A DNA stretch of 64,000 nt from Achromobacter pulmonis (GCF_002885955.2 NZ_POQS01000009.1:193521-257520); one strand, 5' to 3'; shown: positions 42,064 through 52,044, counted from the first letter of the stretch. Program-made: numbers and translations. The notes: generated by a model not told the origin, from the sequence alone.

Positions 42064-42486
42064 TTATTCCTGAATGAATTTCAGTTTGGCGCGAACGTCG
42101 GCCGGCAGTTCCGCCGGCCGCATGTGGATGGCATCGACGCAGCAGACTTGGATATTGCCTTCGGCAAGCAGTTCCCCGTCACGCTCGGCGCGCTGCGCGA
42201 AGTGTATCGAAGCGCGGCCCAGTCGTGTGATCCGGCTGCGTATGGTAAGCAGGTCGTCCAGCCTGGCCGGTTTGCGGTAGGACATGTCCAGGGAGTGGAC
42301 GACGAAAAGCCGTTGCTCGCTGGCCGCCAGGGCGGACTGGTTGACTCCCAGGTCGCGCAGCCACTCGGTGCGTGCGCGCTCCAGGAATTTCAGGTAGTTG
42401 GCATAGAAAACCACCCCGCCCGCGTCCGTGTCTTCGTAGTAGACACGGACCTGCAGGATGGATTCGGGGAACTTCGGGGCGGTCAC
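42064..42486 (-). CDS. ybgC: YbgC acyl-CoA thioesterase of the Tol-Pal operon
   Basis: 140 residues, hotdog fold. The YbgC active-site segment is VRVYYEDTDAGGVVFYANYLKFLERARTEWLRDLG, with the catalytic Asp in DTDAGG. It hydrolyses acyl-CoA or acyl-ACP thioesters and is conserved at the head of tol-pal operons. It begins 54 bp downstream of the proS stop on the same strand, so read-through from proS is possible. Confidence 0.95.
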   Translation of the reverse strand: MTAPKFPESILQVRVYYEDTDAGGVVFYANYLKFLERARTEWLRDLGVNQSALAASEQRLFVVHSLDMSYRKPARLDDLLTIRSRITRLGRASIHFAQRAERDGELLAEGNIQVCCVDAIHMRPAELPADVRAKLKFIQE

Positions 42487-42540
42487 GGTACGGATAGGCA
42501 GATGTCGGACGGGGCCGATAAGCCCGTAGTTACTATAAGG

Positions 42541-44268
42541 TTAAAGGGTGTCGAGCTTGCTCAGCACGGCCTCGAGCGCGGACTCTACCGGAATCTTGGC
42601 GGCTTCGGTTTCCCGACGGGCCTGCAATTCCAACACACCATCGTTCAGGCCGCGTTCTCCAACTGTTACACGCAGCGGCGCGCCGATCAATTCCCATTCG
42701 GCGAACATCACGCCGGGGCGGGCGTCGCGGTCGTCCAGGATGACGTCCACGCCGCGCGCCAGCAGCGATTCATAGAGCTTCTGGGCGGTGTCACGCACGG
42801 TTTCACTTTTGCCCCAGCCCACCGGGCAGATCACGACTTCGAAGGGCGCGATCGCGCGCGGCCAGATGATGCCGCGGGCGTCGTGGTTCTGTTCGATGGC
42901 CGCGCCCACGATGCGGGTGACGCCGATGCCGTAGCAGCCCATCTCCAGCACCGCCGGCTTGCCGGTCTCGTCCAGGAAGGTGGCCTTGAGCGCTTCGGAG
43001 TACTTCTTGCCCAGGTAGAAAACGTGGCCCACTTCGATGCCGCGCTGGATCGACAGCGTGCCCTTGCCGTCGGGCGAAGGATCGCCGGCGACGACGTTGC
43101 GCAGGTCGGCGACCAGCTCGGGCTCGGGCAGGTCGCGGCCCCAGTTCACGCCGCGGATGTGGAAATCTTCCTTGTTCGCGCCGCAGACGAAGTCGGCCAT
43201 GTTGGCCACGGTGCGGTCGGCGACGACGTGCACCGGGCGCGCGGTCTTGACCGGGCCCAGGTAGCCGGGCTTGCAGCCGAAAGCCTCGACGATCTCGCTT
43301 TCCGTGGCGAAGCGGAAGCCCGCCAGGCCCGGCAGCTTGCCGGCCTTGATCTCGTTGAGCTCATGGTCGCCGCGCAGCAGCAGCAGCCAGATGTCGGCGC
43401 CTTTTTCGCCGTCGGTGGCCAGCACGATGGACTTGATCGTGCGCTCCAGCGGCATGTCCAGCAGGCGGGCGACGTCTTCGCACTTGGCCGCGCCCGGGGT
43501 GGGCACTTCGGCCATGGCCTCGGCCGGCTCGGCGCGCGTGGCGTACAGCGCGGGCGCCTCGGCCAGCTCGATATTGGCGGCGTAGTCGGACTCGGCGTTG
43601 TAGACCAGCAGGTCCTCGCCGGTTTCGGCGATGACCTGGAATTCATGGCTGCGCGAACCGCCGATCGAGCCCGTGTCGGCCGCCACCGCGCGGAATTCCA
43701 GGCCCAGTCGGCCGAAGATGCGCATGTAGGCGTTGAACATGATGTCGTAGCTGCGCTGGGCGCCAGCCTCGTCGCGGTCGAACGAGTAGGCGTCCTTCAT
43801 GGTGAATTCGCGGCCGCGCATCAGGCCGAAGCGCGGACGGCGCTCGTCGCGGAACTTGGTTTGGATGTGATAGAAGTTCAGCGGCAGCTGGCGGTAGCTG
43901 TGGATCTCGTTGCGCGCGATATCCGTGATCACCTCTTCGGACGTGGGCTGCAGCACGAAATCGCGCTGGTGCCGGTCCTTGATGCGCAGCAGTTCCGCGC
44001 CGTACTGCTCCCAGCGGCCCGACTCCTGCCAGAGCTCGGCGGGCTGGACCACCGGCATCAGCAGCTCGATGGCGCCCGCGGCGTTCATTTCCTCGCGGAC
44101 GATGGCCTCGACCTTGCGGATGATCTTCAGCCCCAGGGGCATGTAGGTGTAGATGCCGCCCGCGAGCTTGCGGATCATGCCGGCCCGGGTCATCAGTTGG
44201 TGGCTGGCGACTTCGGCTTCCGAAGGGGCTTCTTTGAGGGTGTTGATGTGGTAGTTGGATGCGCGCAT
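42541..44268 (-). CDS. proS: Prolyl-tRNA synthetase
   Basis: 575 residues, the bacterial type with an internal INS editing domain. Class II motif 1 lies at the front ([21 protein letters not shown]), motif 2 in [25 protein letters not shown], and motif 3 is near the end ([17 protein letters not shown]). The INS editing region between motifs 2 and 3 includes [12 protein letters not shown]. The C-terminal anticodon-binding domain follows ([21 protein letters not shown]). Divergent from rppH. Confidence 0.97.
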   Translation of the reverse strand: MRASNYHINTLKEAPSEAEVASHQLMTRAGMIRKLAGGIYTYMPLGLKIIRKVEAIVREEMNAAGAIELLMPVVQPAELWQESGRWEQYGAELLRIKDRHQRDFVLQPTSEEVITDIARNEIHSYRQLPLNFYHIQTKFRDERRPRFGLMRGREFTMKDAYSFDRDEAGAQRSYDIMFNAYMRIFGRLGLEFRAVAADTGSIGGSRSHEFQVIAETGEDLLVYNAESDYAANIELAEAPALYATRAEPAEAMAEVPTPGAAKCEDVARLLDMPLERTIKSIVLATDGEKGADIWLLLLRGDHELNEIKAGKLPGLAGFRFATESEIVEAFGCKPGYLGPVKTARPVHVVADRTVANMADFVCGANKEDFHIRGVNWGRDLPEPELVADLRNVVAGDPSPDGKGTLSIQRGIEVGHVFYLGKKYSEALKATFLDETGKPAVLEMGCYGIGVTRIVGAAIEQNHDARGIIWPRAIAPFEVVICPVGWGKSETVRDTAQKLYESLLARGVDVILDDRDARPGVMFAEWELIGAPLRVTVGERGLNDGVLELQARRETEAAKIPVESALEAVLSKLDTL

Positions 44269-44333
44269 GTTTAAAGGTGGCAGCAGATACGTATAATCGT
44301 CCGTAATTGTATTGAATTCGGTGGGGGTGGCCC
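44269..44333. promoter_or_regulatory. Divergent promoter region of proS and rppH
   Basis: The 65-bp spacer contains a perfect TATAAT at 44292-44297 on the plus strand for rppH. On the minus strand it has a TTATAC-type -10 with an upstream TTCAAT-like -35 for proS. The two promoters must overlap. No other gene fits here. Confidence 0.5.
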
Positions 44334-44906
44334 ATGCTTGACCGCGAAGGCTACCGCCCCAATGTCGGCATCATTCTCGTCAACACCAAAAACGAGGTCT
44401 TTTGGGGCAAGCGTATCAGGGAACATGCATGGCAGTTCCCCCAGGGCGGCATCAAGTACGGCGAAAGCCCGGTGCAGGCCATGTATCGCGAGCTCCATGA
44501 AGAGGTGGGCCTGAAGCCCGAGCATGTCCGCATTTTGGGGCGTACACGCGATTGGTTACGTTATAACGTGCCCGATCACTTCGTCCGGCGTGAGTGGCGC
44601 GGCCACTATAAAGGACAAAAGCAGATTTGGTTCTTGTTGCGCCTGGTCGGCCGTGACAGCGACGTTTGCCTGCGCGCGACGCAGCATCCGGAATTCGACG
44701 CCTGGCGCTGGAGCCAGTACTGGGTTCCGCTGGATGCCGTGATCGAGTTCAAGCGCGACGTCTATACCCAGGCGTTGAACGAGTTGTCGGCGATCCTCTT
44801 TCGGCGTCACCACGAAACCCGCTACTTGCGCCAGCGGGTGCACGGACAACGTGCGGCTGAGAATTTGCCCGAAGGAACGGACGGTCATGCGCATATTGTT
44901 GGTTGA
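44334..44906 (+). CDS. rppH: RNA pyrophosphohydrolase RppH
   Basis: 190 residues. The start [17 protein letters not shown] and the Nudix box (residues 38-60, GGIKYGESP...RELHEEVGL) match RppH, which removes pyrophosphate from mRNA 5' ends to trigger decay. [31 protein letters not shown] is family-specific. The final 20 bp overlap the start of the response regulator gene. Confidence 0.96.
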   Translation: MLDREGYRPNVGIILVNTKNEVFWGKRIREHAWQFPQGGIKYGESPVQAMYRELHEEVGLKPEHVRILGRTRDWLRYNVPDHFVRREWRGHYKGQKQIWFLLRLVGRDSDVCLRATQHPEFDAWRWSQYWVPLDAVIEFKRDVYTQALNELSAILFRRHHETRYLRQRVHGQRAAENLPEGTDGHAHIVG

Positions 44907-45567
44907 AGACGAACGGGACATGGCGTCCTGGTTGATGCGCGCGCTCGCCCAGAGCGGGTTCGTGCCCGACCACGCGGCCGATGCCCGGACGGCCGAAGCC
45001 TTCATGGCCGGCACGGAGTACGACGCCATCGTCATGGACCTGCGCCTGCCCGACAAGCACGGGCTGGTGGTCCTGCGCGAGATGCGCAACCGCGACGACC
45101 GCACGCCGGTGCTGCTCTTGACCGCGCAGGGCGCGCTGCAGGACCGCGTGCGCGGCCTGAACCTGGGCGCCGACGATTTCCTGACCAAGCCCTTCGCCCT
45201 CGAAGAACTGGAAGCCCGCCTCACCGCCCTGGTGCGCCGCAGCCGCGGCCGCCAGCATCCGCGGCTGCAGTGCGGCTCGCTGTCCTACGACAGCGAAAGC
45301 CGCGCCTTCACGCTGGACGGCTCGCTGCTGTTTCTCACCCCGCGCGAACACGCCGCGCTGGCGGCCCTGCTGACCCGCAGCGGCTACCCGGTGGACAAGT
45401 CGCAGCTGTTCGGCAAGGTCTTCACCCACGACAGCGAAGCCAACCCCGACGCCATCGAGGTCGTGCTGCACCGGCTGCGCAAGAAGCTGGCCGGCAGCGA
45501 CGTGCGCATCGTCACGGTCCGCGGGCTGGGGTACATGCTGGAAAGCGTCGCCAGCGAGTCGGCCTAG
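44887..45567 (+). CDS. tctD: OmpR-family response regulator, TctD-like
   Basis: 226 residues from ATG 44887. Receiver domain: acidic pocket Glu7-Asp8, phospho-acceptor Asp51 in VMDLRLPD, Thr79 and Lys101 ([15 protein letters not shown]). The C-terminal winged helix (about 130-222) ends in [27 protein letters not shown]. It sits directly before its sensor kinase and upstream of tctBA, so it most likely controls that carboxylate transporter. The symbol follows the Salmonella TctD system; the true name in this organism is unknown. Confidence 0.9.
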   Translation: MRILLVEDERDMASWLMRALAQSGFVPDHAADARTAEAFMAGTEYDAIVMDLRLPDKHGLVVLREMRNRDDRTPVLLLTAQGALQDRVRGLNLGADDFLTKPFALEELEARLTALVRRSRGRQHPRLQCGSLSYDSESRAFTLDGSLLFLTPREHAALAALLTRSGYPVDKSQLFGKVFTHDSEANPDAIEVVLHRLRKKLAGSDVRIVTVRGLGYMLESVASESA

Positions 45568-47085
45568 ATGAAGTTGCCGCGCGTCGGCATCCGTGCGCTG
45601 CTCATCATCCTGCTGCTGCCGGGCGTGGTGGTGCTGCTGGTCGTCGACAGCCTGAACGACTACCGCACGCTGGCCGAAATCACCAACGAAGCCTACGACA
45701 GCGCGCTGGTCGAGCCGGCGCGCGTGCTCGAAAGCAGCCTGGAATTCACGCCCGAGGGCAGGCTGCAGGTGGCCACGCCGCTCTATGCGCAGGTCATGCT
45801 GGAATCGCGCGCCGGCCTGCGCAAGTATTTCCGCATCGAAGAAATGGACCCGCCGCTGCCGGACGGCTCGCCGGTGCCGCAGGACCAGGGCAAGACCTTG
45901 CTGGGCATGCCCGAAATGCCGCGTCCGCCGAGCTGGCCGCGCTCCAACGGCCAGCCGGTCTTCTACGACAGCGTCTACCGCAACGACCCGGTGCGGGTCG
46001 TTGCGGTGGTGCGCGATCTCTACTACAAGGGGCAGCACCGGCAGGTGCTGGTGGTGGTGGCCGAAAGCACCGGCAAGCGCATCGAGGCCGAGAACCGCGC
46101 GCGCCGCCAGGAAATCCTGCGCGACACGCGCATGCTGGCCCTGGTGGCGCTGCTGGTGTGGTGGGGCGTGTCGTGGGCCCTGAAGCCGCTGCGCCGGCTG
46201 CGCAACGATATCCGCGGGCGCCGGCCCGACGACCTGACGCCGCTGGACGCCTCGCGCGTGCCCAGCGAGGTCAGCCCGCTGGTCGACGCCGTCAACCACC
46301 ATATCGCGCGCTACCGCCGGGTGCTGGACGAGCAGTCGCACTTCCTGGCCGACGCCTCCCACCAGTTGCGCACGCCGCTGGCCATCATGCTGACGCAGGC
46401 GCAGTACGCGCTGCGCGAGCGCGATCCGGCGCGCGCGCAGGAGGGCCTGCGCGCCATCGTTGACCAGCTGGGCCGCACCCGCCGCCTGACCGAACAGCTG
46501 CTGTCGCTGGCGCACGCCAACCAGGCCGATCCGCTGCCGCGCCAAGTGCTGGACCTCAACGCCGTGTCGCGCGAGGTGGTGCTGCAGTACCTGCCGCTGG
46601 CGCACGAGAAACAGCAGGACCTGGGCTGGGTGCCGGCCGGCGCCGAAGAAGGGCAGGAAACCCCCGTGCCGGTCTCGGGCAACGAGGCCGAGCTGCACGA
46701 GGCCCTGTCCAACCTGGTCCATAACGCCATCCACTACACGAACCCCGGCGCGCGCATCACCGTATCGGTCTGCCGCCAGGACGGCCGCGCCGAGGTCGCC
46801 GTGTCCGACAACGGCCCCGGGCTGGACCCGGTGCTGCGCCAGCGCGCGTTCGCGCGCTTCGAGCGGGTCGGCACCGACAAGCCGGTCGCCTCCTCGGGCT
46901 CGGGCCTGGGGCTGGCGATCGCGCGCGCCTACGCGCGCCGCAACGACGGCGACATCGAACTGCGCGACGGCGAGCCCAACGCGCAGGGCGGCGTCGGCCT
47001 GGCTTCCGTGCTGTGGCTGCCGATCGCCTCCACGGTCTCGCAGTATCCGCGCCCGGCCGACGTCGAACTCAAGGGCGAGCAATAG
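45568..47085 (+). CDS. tctE: Sensor histidine kinase, TctE-like
   Basis: 505 residues. Two membrane helices (about 9-27 and 185-205) enclose a periplasmic sensor domain of the 2CSK_N type (DYRTLAEITNEAYDSALVEPARVLESSLEF). A HAMP-like linker follows. The dimerisation/phospho-acceptor box contains His265 (ADASHQLRTPLAIML). The ATPase N-box is EALSNLVHNAIHYT, with G-boxes DNGPGLD and GSGLGLAIARAYARRNDGDIEL. It starts immediately after the regulator stop codon. It presumably senses a tri- or dicarboxylate in the periplasm. Confidence 0.93.
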   Translation: MKLPRVGIRALLIILLLPGVVVLLVVDSLNDYRTLAEITNEAYDSALVEPARVLESSLEFTPEGRLQVATPLYAQVMLESRAGLRKYFRIEEMDPPLPDGSPVPQDQGKTLLGMPEMPRPPSWPRSNGQPVFYDSVYRNDPVRVVAVVRDLYYKGQHRQVLVVVAESTGKRIEAENRARRQEILRDTRMLALVALLVWWGVSWALKPLRRLRNDIRGRRPDDLTPLDASRVPSEVSPLVDAVNHHIARYRRVLDEQSHFLADASHQLRTPLAIMLTQAQYALRERDPARAQEGLRAIVDQLGRTRRLTEQLLSLAHANQADPLPRQVLDLNAVSREVVLQYLPLAHEKQQDLGWVPAGAEEGQETPVPVSGNEAELHEALSNLVHNAIHYTNPGARITVSVCRQDGRAEVAVSDNGPGLDPVLRQRAFARFERVGTDKPVASSGSGLGLAIARAYARRNDGDIELRDGEPNAQGGVGLASVLWLPIASTVSQYPRPADVELKGEQ

Positions 47086-47284
47086 CGCGCCGTCACCGTC
47101 GCTTACGCATGCGACACGCCCGCCGCTCAGGGATTACCCCTGGATTCAGCAAGGCGACAGCGCACAGAAAGCGAATCCGCAGCTTCCTTCCGTAATCTGC
47201 CCTCCGGCCTGTCGCAAGCGGCCGCGGCGTCCGTTCCGGGCGGCGCATTCAGGGCTGCAAAGGCCTGTGAGGAAGGAGGAAGAC

Positions 47285-47758
47285 GTGCAAAAAACCATCA
47301 ACAGAAAGGACTATTACGGCGGCGCGCTGATGGTCCTCATCGGCCTGGGCGCCATATACGGCGGAACCGACTATCACGTCGGCACGCTCAGCCACATGGG
47401 CCCCGGATTCTTTCCGGCGGCGCTGGGCGGACTGCTGGCGCTGACCGGCGTGCTGATCGCGCTGTCGGCGCGTTCCGGCGAAAGCGGCGGCGCCGCGCCG
47501 GGCGAGGGCCACGCCCACGGCCTGCCGGACCTGCGTGGCGGCGCCTGCATCCTGCTGGGCATCCTGGCATTTCTGCTGCTCGGCCACTACGGCGGCCTGC
47601 TGCCGGCGACCTTCGCCATCGTGTTCATATCCGCGCTGGGCGACCGCAAGAACACGGTCAAACAGGCGTTCCTGCTGTCGATCGCCATGGTCGCGATCGC
47701 GGTCGTCGTTTTCTGGTGGGCGCTGCAACTGCAGATGCCGCTGTTTCGCTGGGGTTGA
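47285..47758 (+). CDS. tctB: TctB-family small permease subunit
   Basis: 157 residues from GTG 47285, placed 5 bp after a strong GGAAGGAGG site. Four hydrophobic segments with the usual pattern DYYGGALMVLIGLGAIYGG, then GTLSHMGPGFFPAALGGLLAL. It is the small membrane subunit of a tripartite tricarboxylate transporter with the TctA gene 6 bp downstream. The 199-bp gap before it (47086-47284), where a tctC gene would be expected, holds no gene. Confidence 0.9.
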   Translation: MQKTINRKDYYGGALMVLIGLGAIYGGTDYHVGTLSHMGPGFFPAALGGLLALTGVLIALSARSGESGGAAPGEGHAHGLPDLRGGACILLGILAFLLLGHYGGLLPATFAIVFISALGDRKNTVKQAFLLSIAMVAIAVVVFWWALQLQMPLFRWG

Positions 47759-47764
47759 AGCGCC

Positions 47765-49294
47765 ATGATCTCCCAATCCTTGATGGACCTCTGGTACGGC
47801 TTCGGCGTCGCGTTCCAGTGGCATAACCTGATGTGGTCGTTCTTCGGCGTGCTGGTGGGCAACCTCATCGGCGTGCTGCCCGGCATGGGCGCGCTGTCGG
47901 CCATTTCGATCCTGCTGCCGCTGACCTATGTGATGCATCCGGTGCCCGCCATCCTGATGCTGGCCGGGATTTTCTACGGCTCGCAATACGGCGGCGCCAT
48001 CGGCGCGATCCTGCTCAACCTGCCTTCGCATCCGCCGCATGCGGTGACCTGCCTGGACGGCTATCCGCTGACCAAGCAGGGCAAGGGAGGAACGGCGCTG
48101 GGCATCACCATGATCTGCTCGTTCTTCGCCGCATCCGTAGGCATCATCGTCATGATCTTCGCCTCGCCGCTGCTGGTGGAGGTGGCGTTCAAGTTCGGCC
48201 CGACCGAGATCTTCTCGATCATGCTGCTGGGGCTGCTGGCCGGCGCGACCATGTCGCGCGGCTCGCCGCTGAAGGGCGTGGCGATGACCCTGTTCGGCCT
48301 GATGTGCGGGGTGGTGGGCACCGACGTCAACACCGGCACCATCCGCTTTTCGTTCGGCCTGCTGGATCTGTCCGACGGCCTGGAGCTGGTGGCGATCTCG
48401 ATGGGCCTGTTCGGCGTGGCCGACTTCCTCATGAGCGTCAACCGCATGAGCATCATCGGCAGCGGCGCCAAGCTGCGCCTGAAGGACATGCGGCCCAGCC
48501 GCCAGGAGCTCAAGACCGCCTTCTGGCCCATGGTCCGCGGCACCACGGTGGGCACGCTGTTCGGCGCCATGCCGGGCACCGGCCCGACGATCACCACCTT
48601 CGTGTCCTACGCGCTGGAACGCAAGATCTCCAAGACGCCGGAAAAATTCGGCACCGGCATGATCGCCGGCGTGGCCTCGCCCGAAGCCTCGTCGCACTCC
48701 AAGACGCAGGTCGACTTCATCCCGACGATGAGCCTGGGCATTCCGGGCGACGCGGTGATGGCGCTGATCCTGGGCGCGCTGCTGATCCAGGGCATCCAGC
48801 CCGGCCCGCAGCTGATCACCGAACATCCGGACATCTTCTGGGGCCTGATCGCCAGCTTCTGGGTCGGCAACGTGCTGCTGATGGTGCTGAACGTGCCGTT
48901 GATCGGCGTGTGGGTGAAACTGCTGCAGGTGCCTTACCGCTACCTGTTCCCGTCCGCGCTGTTCTTCATCGCGGTGGGGGTGTTCAGCACGCAGAACAGC
49001 CTCTTCCAGATCTGGGAGGTGCTTGCTTTCGGCGTGATCGGCGCCATCCTGATGACGCTGGAATTCTCGGTCGCGCCCATCCTGCTGGGCTTCGTGCTCG
49101 GGCCGATGGTGGAAGAGAATTTCCGCCGCGCGCTGCTGCTGTCGCGCGGAGATCTGGGCGTGTTCATCGAGCGTCCGATCAGCGCCTGGTTCATCGCGGC
49201 CAGCGCCTTGCTGATCGCGCTGCAGGTGTGGGCCTTCCTGCGCCGCGGCCGCGGCAAGGGCCGCGGCAAGCCCGAAGTGCCGCAGGCGGCCTGA
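47765..49294 (+). CDS. tctA: TctA-family large permease subunit
   Basis: 509 residues with about eleven hydrophobic segments. Diagnostic TctA blocks are GNLIGVLPGMGALSAISILLPLTYVMHPV, IFYGSQYGGAIGAILLNLPSHPPHAVTCLDGYPL, and PEASSHSKTQVDFIPTMSLGIPGDAVMALILGALLIQGIQPGP. It pairs with TctB and a Bug-type receptor to import carboxylates. Controlled, by position, by the TctDE-like pair upstream. An intrinsic terminator follows. Confidence 0.95.
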   Translation: MISQSLMDLWYGFGVAFQWHNLMWSFFGVLVGNLIGVLPGMGALSAISILLPLTYVMHPVPAILMLAGIFYGSQYGGAIGAILLNLPSHPPHAVTCLDGYPLTKQGKGGTALGITMICSFFAASVGIIVMIFASPLLVEVAFKFGPTEIFSIMLLGLLAGATMSRGSPLKGVAMTLFGLMCGVVGTDVNTGTIRFSFGLLDLSDGLELVAISMGLFGVADFLMSVNRMSIIGSGAKLRLKDMRPSRQELKTAFWPMVRGTTVGTLFGAMPGTGPTITTFVSYALERKISKTPEKFGTGMIAGVASPEASSHSKTQVDFIPTMSLGIPGDAVMALILGALLIQGIQPGPQLITEHPDIFWGLIASFWVGNVLLMVLNVPLIGVWVKLLQVPYRYLFPSALFFIAVGVFSTQNSLFQIWEVLAFGVIGAILMTLEFSVAPILLGFVLGPMVEENFRRALLLSRGDLGVFIERPISAWFIAASALLIALQVWAFLRRGRGKGRGKPEVPQAA

Positions 49295-49310
49295 ACGGCG
49301 CGATCCGGAT

Positions 49311-49342
49311 CGGCCCGGCGCTTTCGCCGGGCCGTTTGATTT
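49311..49342 (+). terminator. Intrinsic terminator after tctBA
   Basis: A perfect 10-bp GC-rich stem CGGCCCGGCG (49311-49320) and CGCCGGGCCG (49325-49334), CTTT loop, followed by TTTGATTT. Confidence 0.9.
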
Positions 49343-49398
49343 GTCGGGCGGCATCCCTCATGCTTGGGGGTTCCTGAGTTCCGCATACGAAAGCCGCC

Positions 49399-50328
49399 AT
49401 GCACATCCTGTTCGCCTGTCCCCACCACGATCCCGACGCCTGGGTGCCCCTGCTGGAGGCCGCCATGCCCGGCTGCCGCATTTCGGTATGGAACCCCGAA
49501 GGCCCGCCGTCGGGCGCCGACGTCGCGCTGGTGTGGCGTCCGCCGGCCGAACTGTTCAGGCACGAAACCGGCCTGACTACGCTGTTCAACCTGGGGGCGG
49601 GCGTCGACGCCCTGCTGAAAATGCCCGAGATCCCGCCGCACGTGCGCATCGTGCGCCTCGAAGACGCGGGCATGGCGCTGCAGATGGCCGAGTATGCGTT
49701 GTACGCGCTGCTGCGCGTCTCGCGCGATTTCGAAGCCTTCGACCGCGCCCAGGCGCGCCAGCACTGGGAGCCGGGCGAAGGCAGCCGGCCGGCCGACTGG
49801 CCGGTGGGCGTGCTGGGGCTGGGCCAGGTGGGCCTGCGCGTGGCGCAGACGCTGGCCGGCTTCGGCTATCCGGTGGCGGGCTGGTCGCGTTCGCCGCGCG
49901 ACATCCCGGGCGTCGAATCCTATGCGGGCATGGACGCGCTGCCGGCGTTCCTGGCGCGCACGCGCTTCCTGGTCAACGTCCTGCCGCTCACGCCGGATAC
50001 GGCCGGCATCCTCAATCGGGACACGCTGTCGCGGCTGCTGCCCGGCGCCCATCTGGTCAACGTCGGCCGCGGCGAGCACCTGGTCGAGGACGACCTGGTG
50101 CAGATGCTGGAAGAGGGCGAGATCGCCGGCGCCACGCTGGACGTGTTCCACACCGAGCCGCTGCCGCGCGACCATCCCTTCTGGCGCGATGCGCGCGTGC
50201 ACGTCACGCCGCATATCGCGGCGCGCACGCTGCGCGACGAAAGCATCGCCCAGATCGCGGCCAAGGTCGCGCAGCTGCAGCGCGGCGAGGCCATCAGCGG
50301 CGTGGTGGAGCGCGAGCGGGGCTACTGA
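49399..50328 (+). CDS. ghrA: Glyoxylate/hydroxypyruvate reductase A-like 2-hydroxyacid dehydrogenase
   Basis: 309 residues. The N-terminal part follows the GhrA pattern (VALVWRPPAELF; LFNLGAGVDALLKMPEIP). The NAD(P) fold has VGVLGLGQVGLRVAQTLAGFGYPVAGWSRSPR, and the catalytic Arg-Glu-His set is expected in NVGRGEHLVEDDLV, TLDVFHTEPLPRDHPFW and HVTPHIAART. It reduces glyoxylate or hydroxypyruvate in the cytoplasm. It ends overlapping the convergent LysR gene by 7 bp. Confidence 0.9.
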   Translation: MHILFACPHHDPDAWVPLLEAAMPGCRISVWNPEGPPSGADVALVWRPPAELFRHETGLTTLFNLGAGVDALLKMPEIPPHVRIVRLEDAGMALQMAEYALYALLRVSRDFEAFDRAQARQHWEPGEGSRPADWPVGVLGLGQVGLRVAQTLAGFGYPVAGWSRSPRDIPGVESYAGMDALPAFLARTRFLVNVLPLTPDTAGILNRDTLSRLLPGAHLVNVGRGEHLVEDDLVQMLEEGEIAGATLDVFHTEPLPRDHPFWRDARVHVTPHIAARTLRDESIAQIAAKVAQLQRGEAISGVVERERGY

Positions 50329-51257
50329 GCCGCCGCGGTCGGCGCCTTTTCCAGCCGCTGGTACATGGAAGGCAGGCGCTCGGACAGGAAATCGAGCAGC
50401 GCGCGCACCGCGGGCATCATGCCGCGGCGCGACGGGTAGATACAGTGCACGATACCTTCGGGCGACTGCCATTGCGGCAGCACCTGCACCAGCTGGCCGC
50501 GGCGCAGCTCTTCATGCGTGGCGATCGACGGCAGCAGCGCGATGCCGCGGCCGCGCACCGCCGCCTCGGTCAGCACGATGAAGTCGTTGCAGGACAACTG
50601 CGGCTTGAGCTCGATGCTCACCTCTTCGCCCTTGTCGTTGCGCAGCGGCCAGCGCACCTCGTGCTGCGGGTCGCTGAAGCTCAGCGTGGTGTGGGTGGCC
50701 AGGTCCTGCGGGCTGTCGGGCGTGCCGTGGCGCTGCAGGTAGCCCGGGCTGGCGACCAGCGTGCCGCGTCCGGTGCCGAAGTGGCGCACCACCAGTTCCG
50801 CGTCCGTATCCAGCTTGGTGCGCACCCGCAGCGCCAGGTCCACCCCCTCGCGTATCAGGTCCACGCGGCGGTTGGTCACCAGCAACTGCACCGATATCGC
50901 CGGCCAGGCGTCCAGGAATTCCGGCAACAGCGGCGCCAGCACGTCCTGGGCGATGGAAACCGGGCAACTGACGATCACAGGCCCGCTGGGCTCGGACTGC
51001 AGCTGGCGCATGGCCTCGTCGGCCGCGCGCGCCGAAGCCGCCATTTCGCGGCAATAGTGCAGATAGCGCTCGCCGGCCGAAGTCAGTCGCAGACGCCGCG
51101 TCGTGCGTTGCAGCAGGCGTACGCCCAGGCTTTCCTCCAGGTGGGAGATCCGGCGCGACAGGCGGGATTTGGGGATGTCCAGCGCCCGCGCCGCGGCGCT
51201 GAAACCGCCTTGCTCGACGACCTGGGAAAAATAATAGAGATCATTGAGGTCTTGCAT
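50322..51257 (-). CDS. LysR-family regulator divergent from azoR
   Basis: 311 residues: MQDLNDLYYFSQVVEQGGFSAAARALDIPKSRLSRRISHLEESLGVRLLQRTTRRLRLT is the helix-turn-helix domain of the CrgA/AaeR-like branch. The LysR substrate domain has VSCPVSIAQDVLAPLLPEFLDAWP. Divergent from the azoreductase gene with 139 bp between them, so it probably regulates it in response to quinones or electrophiles, as in other LysR-azoR pairs. Confidence 0.92.
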   Translation of the reverse strand: MQDLNDLYYFSQVVEQGGFSAAARALDIPKSRLSRRISHLEESLGVRLLQRTTRRLRLTSAGERYLHYCREMAASARAADEAMRQLQSEPSGPVIVSCPVSIAQDVLAPLLPEFLDAWPAISVQLLVTNRRVDLIREGVDLALRVRTKLDTDAELVVRHFGTGRGTLVASPGYLQRHGTPDSPQDLATHTTLSFSDPQHEVRWPLRNDKGEEVSIELKPQLSCNDFIVLTEAAVRGRGIALLPSIATHEELRRGQLVQVLPQWQSPEGIVHCIYPSRRGMMPAVRALLDFLSERLPSMYQRLEKAPTAAAQ

Positions 51258-51396
51258 GATTGTTCTGCACTTGGAACGAACAGTTCATCATAACCCCATT
51301 TATATGTGCAATCAGCCCAGTTACAGTGAGGCCATGCATTCGGCGCCTGCCCGAGCCAAGACCGCGACAGGCCCCCGCCCACTGGAGATATTTGCA
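51258..51396. promoter_or_regulatory. LysR/azoR divergent regulatory region
   Basis: Contains the inverted repeat GAAC-GAACA-GTTC (51275-51287) 18 bp from the LysR start, inside the wider TTGGAACGAACAGTTCATC element, a good candidate LysR operator. An AT-rich stretch (TTTATATG) follows and may hold the azoR -10. Confidence 0.4.
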
Positions 51397-52026
51397 ATGA
51401 AGACCCTGGTTATCCTTTCCTCGATTCTCGGCGATCGTTCCAACAGCAAGCAATTGGCCGATCACCTGATTGCGCGCATCAAGTCCGCCAACCCCGCCGC
51501 GGCGGTCAAGATCCGCGACATCGGCGCCCAGCCCCTGCCGTATTTCGACGGCGCCACCGTCGGCGCGCTGTTCACGCCGTCCGACGCCCGCACGGCCGAG
51601 CAGCACCGCATCGTCGAACTGGGCGATGCCCTGATCGCCGAACTGATGGAAGCCGACCGCATCGTCTTCGCCGTGCCCGTCTACAACTTCAGCCTGCCCG
51701 CGCAGTTCAAGACCTACCTGGATTACGTCGCTCGCGCCGGCGTCACCTTCCGCTATACGTCCGAAGGCGTGCCGGAAGGCCTGGTCAAGGGCAAAGAGGT
51801 GCTGGTGCTGACCGCCCGCGGCGGCAAGGCCGAAGGCACGCCCGCCGATACGCTCACGCCTTACCTGCGCCAGATGCTGGGCTTCCTGGGCATGGACGAC
51901 GTGACCTTCATCGCCGCCGAGGGCATGGCCATGGGCGAAGTCGCGGCGCTGGAAGGCGTGGCGCAGGCCAAACAGCGCATCGACGCGCTGCTGGCCGACG
52001 CGGCGCCGGTCGGCATCGCTGCATAA
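51397..52026 (+). CDS. azoR: FMN-dependent NADH azoreductase/quinone reductase
   Basis: 209 residues from ATG 51397 (MKTLVILSSILGDRSNSKQLADHLI). The flavodoxin-like fold has the FMN phosphate loop SSILGDRSNS, VFAVPVYNFSLPAQFKTYLDYVARAGVTFRYT and the VLVLTARGGKAEG loop, as in AcpD/AzoR. It reduces quinones and azo compounds by two electrons in the cytoplasm. It is controlled, by position, by the divergent LysR gene and is followed by a bidirectional terminator. Confidence 0.95.
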   Translation: MKTLVILSSILGDRSNSKQLADHLIARIKSANPAAAVKIRDIGAQPLPYFDGATVGALFTPSDARTAEQHRIVELGDALIAELMEADRIVFAVPVYNFSLPAQFKTYLDYVARAGVTFRYTSEGVPEGLVKGKEVLVLTARGGKAEGTPADTLTPYLRQMLGFLGMDDVTFIAAEGMAMGEVAALEGVAQAKQRIDALLADAAPVGIAA

Positions 52027-52044
52027 GCCCGGTCGTCGGGCCAA

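Noticed and set aside
47086-47284. Remnant of a tctC gene between the kinase and tctB
   Set aside because: I looked for Bug-type motifs in all frames of this 199-bp gap and saw none; it looks like an ordinary leader.
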